Of a stretch of DNA of 40,622 nucleotides, positions 22,833-31,901 are shown piece after piece (position 1 is the first letter of the stretch; the number at the start of each line of letters is the position of its first letter). Below the pieces are notes generated by a model, which had not been told where the DNA came from, ran no database searches, and saw only the letters and a program-made list of their open reading frames with translations. The position numbers were made by a program, and so were the translations under genes. The stretch is taken from contig RFHE01000334.1 of the NCBI GenBank assembly GCA_003696445.1, forward strand, positions 1 to 40,622, written 5' to 3'. This DNA is from Calditrichota bacterium. Its GTDB lineage: Bacteria; Calditrichota; Calditrichia; RBG-13-44-9; J042.

Positions 22833-25800
22833 CTAATTTACACGTACAGAAACGATTTTAGAAACACCGGGTTCCTCCATGGTCACCCCATAGAGGGTTT
22901 CGGTGGCTTCCATGGTTTTTTTGTTGTGCGTTACCAGAATAAATTGAGTGTCCTTGGAAAAGGCTTTCAGGGCACGGAGAAAGCGGCCGATGTTCACATC
23001 GTCCAGGGGGGCATCCACCTCATCCAGAATACAGAAGGGGCTGGGCTTGACCAAGTAGATGGCAAATAGCATGGAGATGGCGGTCAGGGTTTTTTCGCCG
23101 GCGGAAAGCAGCGAGAGGGAACGCAGTTTTTTCCCTTTCATGGTCACGGCAATTTCCACGCTGGCCTCCAGTGGGTCCTTGCCTTCCTCCAGGTACAATT
23201 CGGCCGAACCGGCGTCGAAGAATTCGTGAAAAACCCGTTTAAAGTTTTCATTGATTTGATTGAAAGTCTCCAGAAACTGGCTGCGGGCGGTTTTGTTTAA
23301 CTTGCGGATGGTTTCCAGCAGGCGCTTTTCCGCCTCCAGCACATCGGCCTGTTGTTCTTGCAAAAATTCCAGCCGTTTCTTTTCCTCTTCGTGTTCGCGG
23401 ATCGCCAGCGGGTTGACCTCGCCCAGCGAAGCCAATTTTTTCTGTAGGGCCTCAATCTCTTCCTGAAGCTGCTGCTCGCTTAACGTCTCGTCCAAATCGG
23501 CCGGACTAGTCACGGCATCCTGGCCAAATTGTTCGCGGATCTGCTCTCGGATGCTGTCGATTCTCACCTGGTATTCGCGGCGCTGCAACGCCAGTTGTTG
23601 CAAGCGTTCCCGAGCCTGATTGAGCAAACGCTGTTTCTTTTTTACCTCCTGTTCAAACAACTGGATCTGGCTCTTCAATTCCTGAAAATCTTTTTCGACG
23701 GCGTTTTTTTCTTTTTCCACACCATCACGGACGCGAAGGGTCTGTTCCAGGGTAGCTTCTTTGTCAGCAATCTCCTGATTTAACTGCTCGATTTGCCGGC
23801 ACATCTGCTCAATTTCTGTTTCCCGGCGTGCAATGGCGGCTGCACTTTCCTGCTCACTTTTGTCCAGAAAATGGAGCTGCTGTCGGAGTTCTTTTTCCCG
23901 CGCGGACAGATTCAGCATTTTTAATTGGCATTGTTGAACCTGTTCGCGGCGTTGCTTCAATTCGTCTTCCAGCGCGCGCAATTTTTGCTGATGCTCCTGC
24001 TCCTCGGCCTGATACCGATTCAACGCCAAATCGAACTGCTCCACCCTGGGCGATAATTCCTGGAGTTGCCGCTCTAATTCGGCTTTCTGATTTTCCCAGT
24101 CAGCCAGCTCAAGCCGGCCCTCCTCCAGTAGTTCGTCGAGGCGCGTTTTTTCAAAAAGCTGCTGGTCTCGCTTTTTTTCGGCCTGGTGCTTTTGTTTTTC
24201 CACCTCGGCCAGGTATTGTTGAAAATGGGCGCGCTTTTCGTGCAGCGCCCGCTGCTCCCGGGCCAGCTGTTCGAGCTGATCGTTCAAGCCATTCAACTTT
24301 TCGCTCAGGGCATCCACGGCCCGGGACGCCTGTTCCAGGGCCTTCCCACGCCCGATGATGGGGATATCGCCTCCGAAACGCCCTACGGTAATTTCTCCCC
24401 AGGGAAACAGCACATGGCCGCTGGCGGTAAGGAAGGTAGCCTGCGGAAATTGTTGGCGAAGGGAAAGGGCCTGTTCCAGATGCTCTACTAAACAGGCGCC
24501 AGCCAGCAATCGGGCCAGTAAGGGCTTCAGTTCCGGGGGACCGTTTACCTGAGCCAACAACGGTTGTACGCTGCCGGGAAACCCGTGATCAGGAAGGTCC
24601 TCTCTGGGAACCAACTCCAAAGGCACCACACTCACGCTGCCCTTTTTTGCCTCTTTTACCGCGGCCAACACCTGTCGCGCATCGTTCACCGAACGAACCA
24701 CCAGCGTTCCAACCTTTTCGCCCAGCAACCGCTCCAGGGCCGGCCTAACCTGCTCCGGACAATCAATCAAATTGGCCAGGGTGTCCAGCAGACCGGGGAA
24801 GCGATCCCGGTGGGAAAGCACATACTGTACCGATTCGGAAAAGCCCTGATGCTGGCGAATCAGGTTGGCCAGAAATTCCTGACGACTGCGGGCCGTTTCC
24901 AGTTCTCCCTGGATGCGGTTCAATTCATCTCGCAGCGCCTGTGCCTGAACGGCATTGGCTTCCTGGGAGCGGTTCACCTGTTCCAGTTCGCGCCGGTAAA
25001 TTTCTTCGTCTTTAACCAGGGCGGCCAGGTCGGCTTCAGCCTTGCCGAGGCCCTGCTCCAGCTCCCTGCGCTGCTCCTCCAGCCGTTGGTTTGCCTCGGC
25101 CTTGCGGGCCAAACGCTGTAGCAATTCCTGAAGGCGTGCCTGGTAAACCCGATACGTTTCCCGCACCTCCTCGGCAGCTTGCAACTGGTTCAAATGCCTT
25201 TGCACATAAGCCTGGTGCTGCTCGCGCAGCTTTTGATAAGCAGCCTCGGCTTCATTTTGTTGCTCAACAGCCTGGTGGTAGTTTCTCTCGGCACGTTTTG
25301 CATCCGCCTCCAGCCGCTTCTGTTGTTCAATGAGTTCAGCGCGCTCCTGCTGCTGCTTTTTTTGCCTTTCCCTGTGGGCGGCAACTTCCTGCCGGTGTTC
25401 GGCCACCCGCTCTTCCAGCGACTCCCGCCGCTGTTTTAACAACTGAATGTCTCCTCGTAGATTGCGGATGGCCTCCTCCTGCTGATAAAGCTGATTGGCA
25501 ATGCGCCGAAAGGCCTGTTCCAAATCCACCGCTCGGGTCTGCTGAGCGGCCAGCTTGGATTCGTCGTTGTGAATCTCCGCATTCAGCCGGTCCCGCACAT
25601 GGCTTACCTCATCGTACTCGGCATTTAAGGGCACCAAAGCCTCCTCCAGGGAGCGTAACTTGACCCGGTACAACTGAAGCTGCTTTTCGGAAAGAGCCTG
25701 TTTAAACTGGTGGTATCGACGTGCCTTCCCCACCTGGCGGGAAAGAGAGTTCACCTTCTTCTGCACTTCGGCAATGATATCGTTCAGTCGGTTCAACTCC

Positions 25801-26357
25801 TGGTGGGTAGTGTCCAGCTTGCGCAGAGCCGCCCGGCGCCGGGACTTGTATTTTTTGATCCCCGCAGCCTCTTCAAATAGACGGCGCCGCTCTTCCGGAT
25901 TTTCGTTGAGGATCTGTTCCACCATCTTCAACTCGATGACCGAGTAAGCGTCCGCCCCCATGCCCGTGTCGGCAAACAGGTTGACGATGTCCATCAGGCG
26001 GACCGGCTGGTTGTTGAGCAGATATTCACTTTCCCCGGACCGGGTAAGCCGCCGGGTAATTTTGACCTCGCTGTATTCGGTCGGTAAAATGTTTTTGTTG
26101 TTCTCCAGGTACAAAGAAACCTCGGCCAGCGAGAGGGGTTTTCGGGTGCTGGTGCCGCCGAAAATCAGGTTCTCCATTCGCTCGCACCGCAACACCGAAG
26201 GCCGTTGCTCGCCCAGTACCCAGCGGATTGCATCCACAATGTTGCTTTTCCCACAACCATTGGGTCCCACTATGGCGGTGAGCCCATCGTTAAACTTGAG
26301 CACCACCTTCTGGGCAAACGATTTAAAGCCCAGTATTTCCAGCCTGGTTAAGTACAT
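22833..26357 (-). CDS. smc: Chromosome partition protein SMC
   Basis: 1174 residues, the normal full length for bacterial SMC. The N-terminal ATPase head has Walker A GPNGCGKSN (about residues 32-40). Two long coiled coils, very rich in Q, E and R, flank a hinge around residues 515-640 (pattern FPGLLDTLANLI.., then GSVSVVPLEL..). The C-terminal head has the ABC signature LSAGEKTLTA and Walker B FCILDEVDAPLDD. SMC dimers organise and separate the chromosome together with ScpA and ScpB, neither of which is encoded in this window. Start ATG 26357 lies 9 bases after the stop of the GH2-like gene, whose stop lies within the sequence TTAGGAACAGG used as ribosome-binding region, so translation is probably coupled. 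Confidence 0.97.
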   Translation of the reverse strand: MYLTRLEILGFKSFAQKVVLKFNDGLTAIVGPNGCGKSNIVDAIRWVLGEQRPSVLRCERMENLIFGGTSTRKPLSLAEVSLYLENNKNILPTEYSEVKITRRLTRSGESEYLLNNQPVRLMDIVNLFADTGMGADAYSVIELKMVEQILNENPEERRRLFEEAAGIKKYKSRRRAALRKLDTTHQELNRLNDIIAEVQKKVNSLSRQVGKARRYHQFKQALSEKQLQLYRVKLRSLEEALVPLNAEYDEVSHVRDRLNAEIHNDESKLAAQQTRAVDLEQAFRRIANQLYQQEEAIRNLRGDIQLLKQRRESLEERVAEHRQEVAAHRERQKKQQQERAELIEQQKRLEADAKRAERNYHQAVEQQNEAEAAYQKLREQHQAYVQRHLNQLQAAEEVRETYRVYQARLQELLQRLARKAEANQRLEEQRRELEQGLGKAEADLAALVKDEEIYRRELEQVNRSQEANAVQAQALRDELNRIQGELETARSRQEFLANLIRQHQGFSESVQYVLSHRDRFPGLLDTLANLIDCPEQVRPALERLLGEKVGTLVVRSVNDARQVLAAVKEAKKGSVSVVPLELVPREDLPDHGFPGSVQPLLAQVNGPPELKPLLARLLAGACLVEHLEQALSLRQQFPQATFLTASGHVLFPWGEITVGRFGGDIPIIGRGKALEQASRAVDALSEKLNGLNDQLEQLAREQRALHEKRAHFQQYLAEVEKQKHQAEKKRDQQLFEKTRLDELLEEGRLELADWENQKAELERQLQELSPRVEQFDLALNRYQAEEQEHQQKLRALEDELKQRREQVQQCQLKMLNLSAREKELRQQLHFLDKSEQESAAAIARRETEIEQMCRQIEQLNQEIADKEATLEQTLRVRDGVEKEKNAVEKDFQELKSQIQLFEQEVKKKQRLLNQARERLQQLALQRREYQVRIDSIREQIREQFGQDAVTSPADLDETLSEQQLQEEIEALQKKLASLGEVNPLAIREHEEEKKRLEFLQEQQADVLEAEKRLLETIRKLNKTARSQFLETFNQINENFKRVFHEFFDAGSAELYLEEGKDPLEASVEIAVTMKGKKLRSLSLLSAGEKTLTAISMLFAIYLVKPSPFCILDEVDAPLDDVNIGRFLRALKAFSKDTQFILVTHNKKTMEATETLYGVTMEEPGVSKIVSVRVN

Positions 26358-26366
26358 TGCCTGTTC

Positions 26367-28919
26367 CTAATGCAAAGCGCTGTAAAGGTGATAGATGAAT
26401 TTGAGGTGGGCGAGCAAATTCAATCGGCTTTGTAGGAACAACATGATGCCTCCAGCACAGAGCCCCCCCAGCAACGTTACCACCGCAAACACCCGGGAAT
26501 ACAGGGCATCTAAAAACACGCGAACCCCATTTATCCAGCGCAAATAAAGCCAAACGTTAAAAAATAACAGCATTCCCAACACAATCCAATAGGAATTCAG
26601 GGAGAGGAGCACATTGTACAGAATGGCTGCCAGGGGCATCAAAAAAATCAGCGGGGAGAGGGACCACACGTTGACCACCATTGCCTCACGAAAAATCATG
26701 CGCCTCCTGAAGACAAAGGCGACCAACCTGAGCAATAGGGCCGACAACACCAGCCCAAGGGCAATACAGGCAGTAAAAAATATTAGGCCCTGCCATTGCT
26801 TCCAGATGAGCTCAGCCGCCAAGCGCTTGGAGGCTGGCGTGAACATGAACAGCGACACGAGGTAGTCCATTAAAAAATTGCTGCGAAAGTAAAACAGCAC
26901 CGAGTGCGCCAACACACCGGCGGTGAGAGAGAAAACCACCAGAAGAAACAGTGTCTGCCCCTGCGGGATGAGAATTCGCTCCTGGAGATTGACAAAAAAT
27001 CCATGGGGGCGTTTCAAAGAATAGGTCACATTACGCCTGAAATCGGGAGACTGCTGATAGACAACCAGAAAAGCAAACAGGACCAGCAACCCAGAAAGGA
27101 TGTACAAAAAGGAAAACCGGCTTTTTGCTTCCGACAGCACCGGCTGATCTGCCGCTTCACCGGCCTCAGGCCGCTGGGGAATTTGTTTCAGTTTGCGGTC
27201 CAAGGTGTAAAGCCCCATAGCGGTGAAATTCAGATCTCCAAAGAGACCATTTTGCAAGGAAGGAAAATTAACGCGATAATCGGAAAAGGTGGGGATGAAA
27301 TGAGCCGGCAGCAGGCCGTGCTTTTGCAGTCGGCGGGCCTGGCGGGCAAACAATTGATCTTGGATCAAATCCGGCGCCAGCAGGGTGGAATCCACCCGAT
27401 AGGAAATAGAGCGCAGAAAGGCCGCCGGCCAGACCGGCGCATTCGTTTCGCCCTCTGCCAGCCGGCTGAGCACCCCCGGGTCCCGGCGGTCTAAAATTTC
27501 CCACAACCAGGTCCAATTCCCATTGCCTGTCCTTCCGGGCGGAAACGGCGTATCCACGTAGAAAATCACGTTTGCAGAATCGTTCCGGGAACCGTATTGG
27601 GGGAGCCCGGCATGTTTTGTCTGCATGGGATCGGCAAAATAGCTTACCCCAATGCCTGCCAGGCTGGGATGCCGATGGGCCAGACTCAGCATTTGCCCGA
27701 TGAGCCGGGATTGGTAAACCTGGTAAAGGCTGTCCGCCCCGGGCCGGATTAGTGTGGGCATGAGGGGCAAATCCTGGAACACCAACAAGCCGTGCCTATC
27801 GCACAGGCTGAAAAAGGACTCGGGTAGAGGCGCAAAGGGCACGCGAACAGCATTGTAGCCGGCTTTTCGGATCTGCGCCAAATCCCATTCAACCTGAGCG
27901 GCGTCGAACAAGGTACTGCCGGAGGGATGCTGATAGAGATAATTGATGCCGTTAAGGACCACCGGTTTCCCATTCAAGAAGAGCTGGCCATCCCGCACCT
28001 GCAGGGTTCGCCAGGCGAGGGGCTGCTGCCAGCGGTCCACCAGTTTCCCTTGTTGCCACAGGCTCACCACCAACCGGCACGTCACCGGGTCCGCCGGCTG
28101 CCAGGGCCGGATTCGATCCAGCGGCAGGTGAAGGCGAAACCGATGCACCAGCGAATCGGGTGCACTGACCACCTGACGGGCCACCGTCCTCCCGCCCTGT
28201 TCAAGGCGTGCCTCCACCCGCCAGGCGGCGGGCCGATGCGTGGGCAAGTTTATCTCGCCCTGGAGCTGCAGGTCGCCTTCACCATCGCTATGGGGAAGGC
28301 GCCAGGAGAGTTGCTTCAGGTGCACGGCGGGGCGCAGCTCCAGCCAAACCGGTTCCACCAACCCGAATTCGATCAGAGGAACATTCACCGGCAACCAGGG
28401 CAACATCTGTTGCCATTGATGGGCCCGAGGGCGCACCAACACCTCCAAGCGATTTTTCGCCCGCAAGGCCGCCGTGGGAAGGGGAATCGTCTGGTAGAGG
28501 AAGGGCGCGCCGGAGGCGGCAAGCCGGGTACTATTGAAATAAACCGACATCCCTCCGTTCACCTGCCCCAGGTGCAGCACAGCCTGCATCCCCCCACGGT
28601 TAAGCAAGGAATCCGGTACGGAAAACATTCTTCGGAAGCGAAATGCCTGCACCTGCCGGTAGCTGAATGGTTGTTGAATTTCGCCAAGCAGCGCTTCACC
28701 GTTTTTGCTCAAAACCTGCCACTGCCCGCTCAGCGAGATCCAATGGCGGAGGGGAAATTCCCTTATCGGCCCCTGTTGAACGGAGCCGGCTGCAGGCAGA
28801 GTGTAGAAGGCTACTTGATCGGCAGCAAACAGACCTATCGCCCAGACCAGCAGGAAACCCACTACACCGAAAAAACCGTGATTCAACCTTTGTTTTTGGT
28901 CTGACATGCTCTGTTTCAT
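26367..28919 (-). CDS. GH2-like (beta-galactosidase-type) module fused to a multi-pass membrane domain; probably catalytically inactive
   Basis: 850 residues. An N-terminal membrane segment (about 15-34) acts as signal or anchor. Residues 50-310 are jelly-roll and Ig-like in pattern (a sugar-binding domain and a sandwich linker, as in GH2). Residues 310-560 are TIM-barrel-like, with NGINYLYQHPSG, AGYNAVRVPFAP and CDRHGLLVFQDLP, the GH2 sequence landmarks. Where GH2 enzymes have the acid/base glutamate (SLGNE after HPS), this protein reads HPSLAGIGVSYFADP with no glutamate. The C-terminal 210 residues contain about six membrane segments and a Yip1-like layout. A role as a carbohydrate sensor or binding protein is inferred. 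Start at 28919 is kept, although the ATG at 28907 is also possible. It is first in a strand-run with smc and GWxTD. Confidence 0.7.
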   Translation of the reverse strand: MKQSMSDQKQRLNHGFFGVVGFLLVWAIGLFAADQVAFYTLPAAGSVQQGPIREFPLRHWISLSGQWQVLSKNGEALLGEIQQPFSYRQVQAFRFRRMFSVPDSLLNRGGMQAVLHLGQVNGGMSVYFNSTRLAASGAPFLYQTIPLPTAALRAKNRLEVLVRPRAHQWQQMLPWLPVNVPLIEFGLVEPVWLELRPAVHLKQLSWRLPHSDGEGDLQLQGEINLPTHRPAAWRVEARLEQGGRTVARQVVSAPDSLVHRFRLHLPLDRIRPWQPADPVTCRLVVSLWQQGKLVDRWQQPLAWRTLQVRDGQLFLNGKPVVLNGINYLYQHPSGSTLFDAAQVEWDLAQIRKAGYNAVRVPFAPLPESFFSLCDRHGLLVFQDLPLMPTLIRPGADSLYQVYQSRLIGQMLSLAHRHPSLAGIGVSYFADPMQTKHAGLPQYGSRNDSANVIFYVDTPFPPGRTGNGNWTWLWEILDRRDPGVLSRLAEGETNAPVWPAAFLRSISYRVDSTLLAPDLIQDQLFARQARRLQKHGLLPAHFIPTFSDYRVNFPSLQNGLFGDLNFTAMGLYTLDRKLKQIPQRPEAGEAADQPVLSEAKSRFSFLYILSGLLVLFAFLVVYQQSPDFRRNVTYSLKRPHGFFVNLQERILIPQGQTLFLLVVFSLTAGVLAHSVLFYFRSNFLMDYLVSLFMFTPASKRLAAELIWKQWQGLIFFTACIALGLVLSALLLRLVAFVFRRRMIFREAMVVNVWSLSPLIFLMPLAAILYNVLLSLNSYWIVLGMLLFFNVWLYLRWINGVRVFLDALYSRVFAVVTLLGGLCAGGIMLFLQSRLNLLAHLKFIYHLYSALH

Positions 28920-29202
28920 CCCGCGGCAAAATTATTCCCCCAATCTCAGTGAGCCAATAAAAGAAATTTTTGCCCGGCCGATAATGAAAGACTAACACGG
29001 AAGGGCACCGGGAAATCGTGATTCGAAATCCAGAATCACCTTGCATTTTCTGGCTGCTGCCGATAAAATAAATTCTAACAGGAAAACTTCATGTCTCTGG
29101 CAACACCACACGTTTTTGTCTGTAATTGCTTTTAACTTGTTTTAATAGGTATCAGACAGTTAACGGGATTTAAGGAAAAAACCCACGAAGAAGGAGCGTT
29201 TC

Positions 29203-30228
29203 ATGTTTGAGACAACCCACTTTCCTGGCGCTAAAAAATACTGGTACAATGGCCGCTTGGTGGATTGGAACCGGGCGGAATTGCATGTAATGACTCACGC
29301 CCTGCATTACGGGACCTCGGTGTTCGAAGGGATTCGCGCCTACCTGACCGACCGTGGCCCGGCCGTTTTTCGACTCTCTGAACACATCGACCGGTTGTTT
29401 CACTCGGCCGAAGTGATGCGCATGGAGGTGCCTTACTCCAAAAAGGAGATCGTGGACACGGTCCTCGAATTGATGCGGGTAAACGAGTTGAAAAGCGCTT
29501 ACATCCGGCCGCTGTTGTTTTACTCTTACGGGAATCTCGGTCTGGTGCCCCACAGCGCACCGGTGGAACTGGTCATTGGGTGCTGGGAATGGGGGGCCTA
29601 CCTGGGTGAAGAAGCCAAACAAAAGGGCGTGCATGTGCTACTCCTGCCCTGGCGGCGTTTTCACCGCTCCCAAATTGATCTTTCGGCCAAACTGGGGGGG
29701 GTGTATGTGCAATCGAAAATCACTGCAGAGTTTGCCCGCCGGCAGGGCTTTAACGAGGGCATCATGCTCAATCTGGAAGGGCGTATTGCCGAAGGTCCTG
29801 GCGAGAACATATTCATCGTTAAAGAGGGGGTGGTAAAAACCAACCCGGGCAGTGAATCGATCCTGGAGGGAATCACCCGCTCTTCGGTGCTGGAAATTGC
29901 CCGCGATGCCGGCTATCCCACAGAGGTCGGTCCCATTAGCGTTGAGGAGTTCATTTCGGCCGATGAGGCTTTCTTTACCGGTACGGCCGCCGAAATCACC
30001 CCTATTACCCGGGTAACCGATGGCAGCAATCCGAATACATCTCGGGAGGACTGGAAACATTACACCATTGGGGATGGCGTGCCCGGCGGCATTTGCCGGC
30101 ATCTGGCCACCCTGTACAGCAAGACTGTTCGCGGACAGTTGCCCCAGTTCGAGCATTGGCTGTCTTATGTTTACCGTTCCCGGGAAGAAGCTCAAGCTGT
30201 GCTGGGGAGCTTCTCGGCTGCTTCGTAA
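29203..30228 (+). CDS. ilvE: Branched-chain amino acid aminotransferase (fold-type IV PLP enzyme)
   Basis: 341 residues from ATG 29203 with AAGGAG upstream. The fold-type IV pattern is clear: HYGTSVFEGIRAY at 35-47, the PLP lysine in SAKLGG (Lys163), and the phosphate-binding EGPGENIFI, followed by ITRSSV. This enzyme class moves amino groups between 2-oxoglutarate and the 2-oxo acids of valine, leucine and isoleucine; similar enzymes act on other substrates, such as D-amino acids, but length and motifs favour IlvE. The next gene, an aminotransferase of the other fold class, starts 37 bases later, so the two share a transcript. Cytoplasmic. Confidence 0.92.
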   Translation: MFETTHFPGAKKYWYNGRLVDWNRAELHVMTHALHYGTSVFEGIRAYLTDRGPAVFRLSEHIDRLFHSAEVMRMEVPYSKKEIVDTVLELMRVNELKSAYIRPLLFYSYGNLGLVPHSAPVELVIGCWEWGAYLGEEAKQKGVHVLLLPWRRFHRSQIDLSAKLGGVYVQSKITAEFARRQGFNEGIMLNLEGRIAEGPGENIFIVKEGVVKTNPGSESILEGITRSSVLEIARDAGYPTEVGPISVEEFISADEAFFTGTAAEITPITRVTDGSNPNTSREDWKHYTIGDGVPGGICRHLATLYSKTVRGQLPQFEHWLSYVYRSREEAQAVLGSFSAAS

Positions 30229-30265
30229 ATCGCGAAACACACACTTAAAATTTTGGAGTGTTCCC

Positions 30266-31462
30266 ATGCCACAGTTGTCGCAAAGAGCCTACAGCATGCC
30301 CGCTTCCCCCATTCGCAAGCTGGCCCCCTACGCGGATCGGGCCAAAGAAGCGGGGCGCAAGGTCTATCACCTCAACATAGGTCAGCCGGACATTCCCACC
30401 CCGCAGACCATGCTGAATTACTTTCGCAATCTGTCTCTAAAAGTCATTGCCTACAGCCCTTCCGGCGGCCTGTGGGAATACCGGGAAAAGCTGACCGAAT
30501 ACTATCGCCGTTTCGATATTGCGTTGAGTAAGGAAGACATTCTGGTCACCACCGGTGGCAGCGAAGCCATCATTTTTGCCATGATGGTGACCATGAATCC
30601 CGGTGACGAGATCATCATACCGGAACCATTTTACACCAATTACAATGGTTTTGCCGTTGAAGCGGGCGTTCGGGTGGTGCCGGTGACCTGCCGTGCCGAG
30701 GATGGCTTTAGGCTGCCCTCGATCGAAAAAATCCGCGAGAAAATTACCGAGCGTACCCGGGCCATTTTGATCTGCAATCCCAACAACCCCACCGGCTACG
30801 TGTACAGCTGGGAAGAACTGGAACAGCTCCGGCAGTTGGTCGCCGATCACGATCTATTTTTGATTGCCGACGAGGTGTACCGGGAATTTGTGTACGACGA
30901 TGCTACCTTTCACTCCGCCCTTCACTTAAAAGGGATTGAGGAGCGCGTGGTGGTGGTGGATAGCGTGTCCAAGCGCTACAGCGCCTGCGGTGCGCGGGTG
31001 GGGTGCCTGGTTTCCCGGAACCGGGAGTTGCTGGAAGCCGCCCTCAAGCTGGGTCAGGCCCGGCTCTCGCCACCCACCCTGGAGCAATTGGCAGCCATGG
31101 CCGCCATCGACACGCCGGAGAGCTACATCCAGCAGGCTCGGGAGGAATACCGCCGGCGCCGCGATGTGGTTTTCCAGGCCCTCCAGCAGGTGCCCGGGGT
31201 GGTGGGCCTGAAACCAAAAGGCGCTTTCTACACCATTGTGGGCCTGCCCGTGGACGACGCGGAAAAATTCTGCATCTGGATGCTGGAATCATTTCATGAC
31301 CAGAACGAAACCGTCATGTTGGCCCCGGCCAGCGGCTTCTACGCTACCCCTGGACTGGGCAAGCGAGAGGTGCGCATCGCCTTCGTGCTCAATGTACAGG
31401 CCATGCAACGCGCCATGGCCCTTTTACAGAAAGCCCTCCGGGAATATCCGGGACGACTGTGA
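30266..31462 (+). CDS. Class I/II PLP-dependent aminotransferase (aspartate aminotransferase-like)
   Basis: 398 residues from ATG 30266, following GGAG, which corrects the tracked start at 30020 that runs back through ilvE. Fold-type I motifs are visible: NIGQPDIPTP at 37-46, TGGSEAI, NPNNPTG (171-177), the aspartate of IADEVY (Asp202) and the PLP lysine in SVSKRYSACGARVG (Lys236). An aspartate, alanine or related amino-donor role in amino acid synthesis is expected, but substrate specificity cannot be read from the sequence, hence no symbol. The gene is the end of the transcript: a strong terminator begins 13 bases after its stop. Confidence 0.92.
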   Translation: MPQLSQRAYSMPASPIRKLAPYADRAKEAGRKVYHLNIGQPDIPTPQTMLNYFRNLSLKVIAYSPSGGLWEYREKLTEYYRRFDIALSKEDILVTTGGSEAIIFAMMVTMNPGDEIIIPEPFYTNYNGFAVEAGVRVVPVTCRAEDGFRLPSIEKIREKITERTRAILICNPNNPTGYVYSWEELEQLRQLVADHDLFLIADEVYREFVYDDATFHSALHLKGIEERVVVVDSVSKRYSACGARVGCLVSRNRELLEAALKLGQARLSPPTLEQLAAMAAIDTPESYIQQAREEYRRRRDVVFQALQQVPGVVGLKPKGAFYTIVGLPVDDAEKFCIWMLESFHDQNETVMLAPASGFYATPGLGKREVRIAFVLNVQAMQRAMALLQKALREYPGRL

Positions 31463-31474
31463 GGAAACCCTTTG

Positions 31475-31517
31475 CCCCTGCCGCCGGGAGCCTTCCTCCC
31501 GGTAGCGGGGGATTTTT
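31475..31517 (+). terminator. Strong rho-independent terminator after the aminotransferase gene
   Basis: CCCCTGCCGCCGGGAG (31475-31490) pairs with CTCCCGGTAGCGGGGG (31496-31511), a 16-base stem with one mismatch and two G-U pairs, loop CCTTC, and then ATTTTT. It ends the ilvE-aminotransferase transcript. Confidence 0.85.
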
Positions 31518-31603
31518 CCACTAAACCTTTCTCTCAGAGCTGCCGAATACCAGTAACATTGCTTCAGGGAAGAAACCTTAAACCAAGGAAGGAGATGGCG
31601 CTC

Positions 31604-31786
31604 ATGCACAAGTCCGATCCTGCCGAACAGATCGCCCAGAACAACGCCGAAATGATGCGCGTCTATCAACAGGCCCAGCAAGCGAATCAAGACATGGCGA
31701 ACAAGCTGGTGAAGATGTCTGTTGAAGAGCAGGTCAGTCGAGGCAAAAACGATTTGCTTGGTGCCATTGTGGATTTTTTTGCCTGA
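31604..31786 (+). CDS. 60-residue helical small protein, unknown function
   Basis: The tracked ORF starts at 31472, inside the terminator of the preceding gene, which is implausible. The sequence AAGGAAGGAG ends nine bases before the ATG at 31604, giving a 60-residue protein; the ATG at 31595 is possible but is too close to that site. The protein is all-helical by composition, with QQAQQANQDMANKLVKMSVEEQV and no cysteine, signal or membrane segment, and ends in GAIVDFFA. I recognise no family. It has its own ribosome-binding site and is isolated between two strong hairpin terminators, which suggests a separately and perhaps highly expressed gene. Its last bases are followed, after about ten bases, by the second hairpin. 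Confidence 0.7.
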   Translation: MHKSDPAEQIAQNNAEMMRVYQQAQQANQDMANKLVKMSVEEQVSRGKNDLLGAIVDFFA

Positions 31787-31794
31787 GAAACCGG

Positions 31795-31834
31795 CAAGCC
31801 GGTGAGGGGCTCAAAGCCCTCACCGGCTTGTTTG
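31795..31834. terminator. Long perfect-stem terminator between convergent genes
   Basis: CAAGCCGGTGAGGG (31795-31808) pairs with CCCTCACCGGCTTG (31817-31830), a 14-base perfect stem; the plus side continues TGTTT and has no long T run. It separates the small gene from the M49-like gene on the opposite strand and may serve both. Confidence 0.7.
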
Positions 31835-31901
31835 CAATGCCTGCAAACACTGGAAACAAGACCGTTTGTGTCAACTGCCCACCGGCTGCAGGCCGGGAGA
31901 A

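Noticed and set aside
27927-28904. 325-residue plus-strand ORF opposite the GH2-like gene
   Set aside because: Composition (P, H, Q, R rich) and position are those of an antisense shadow.
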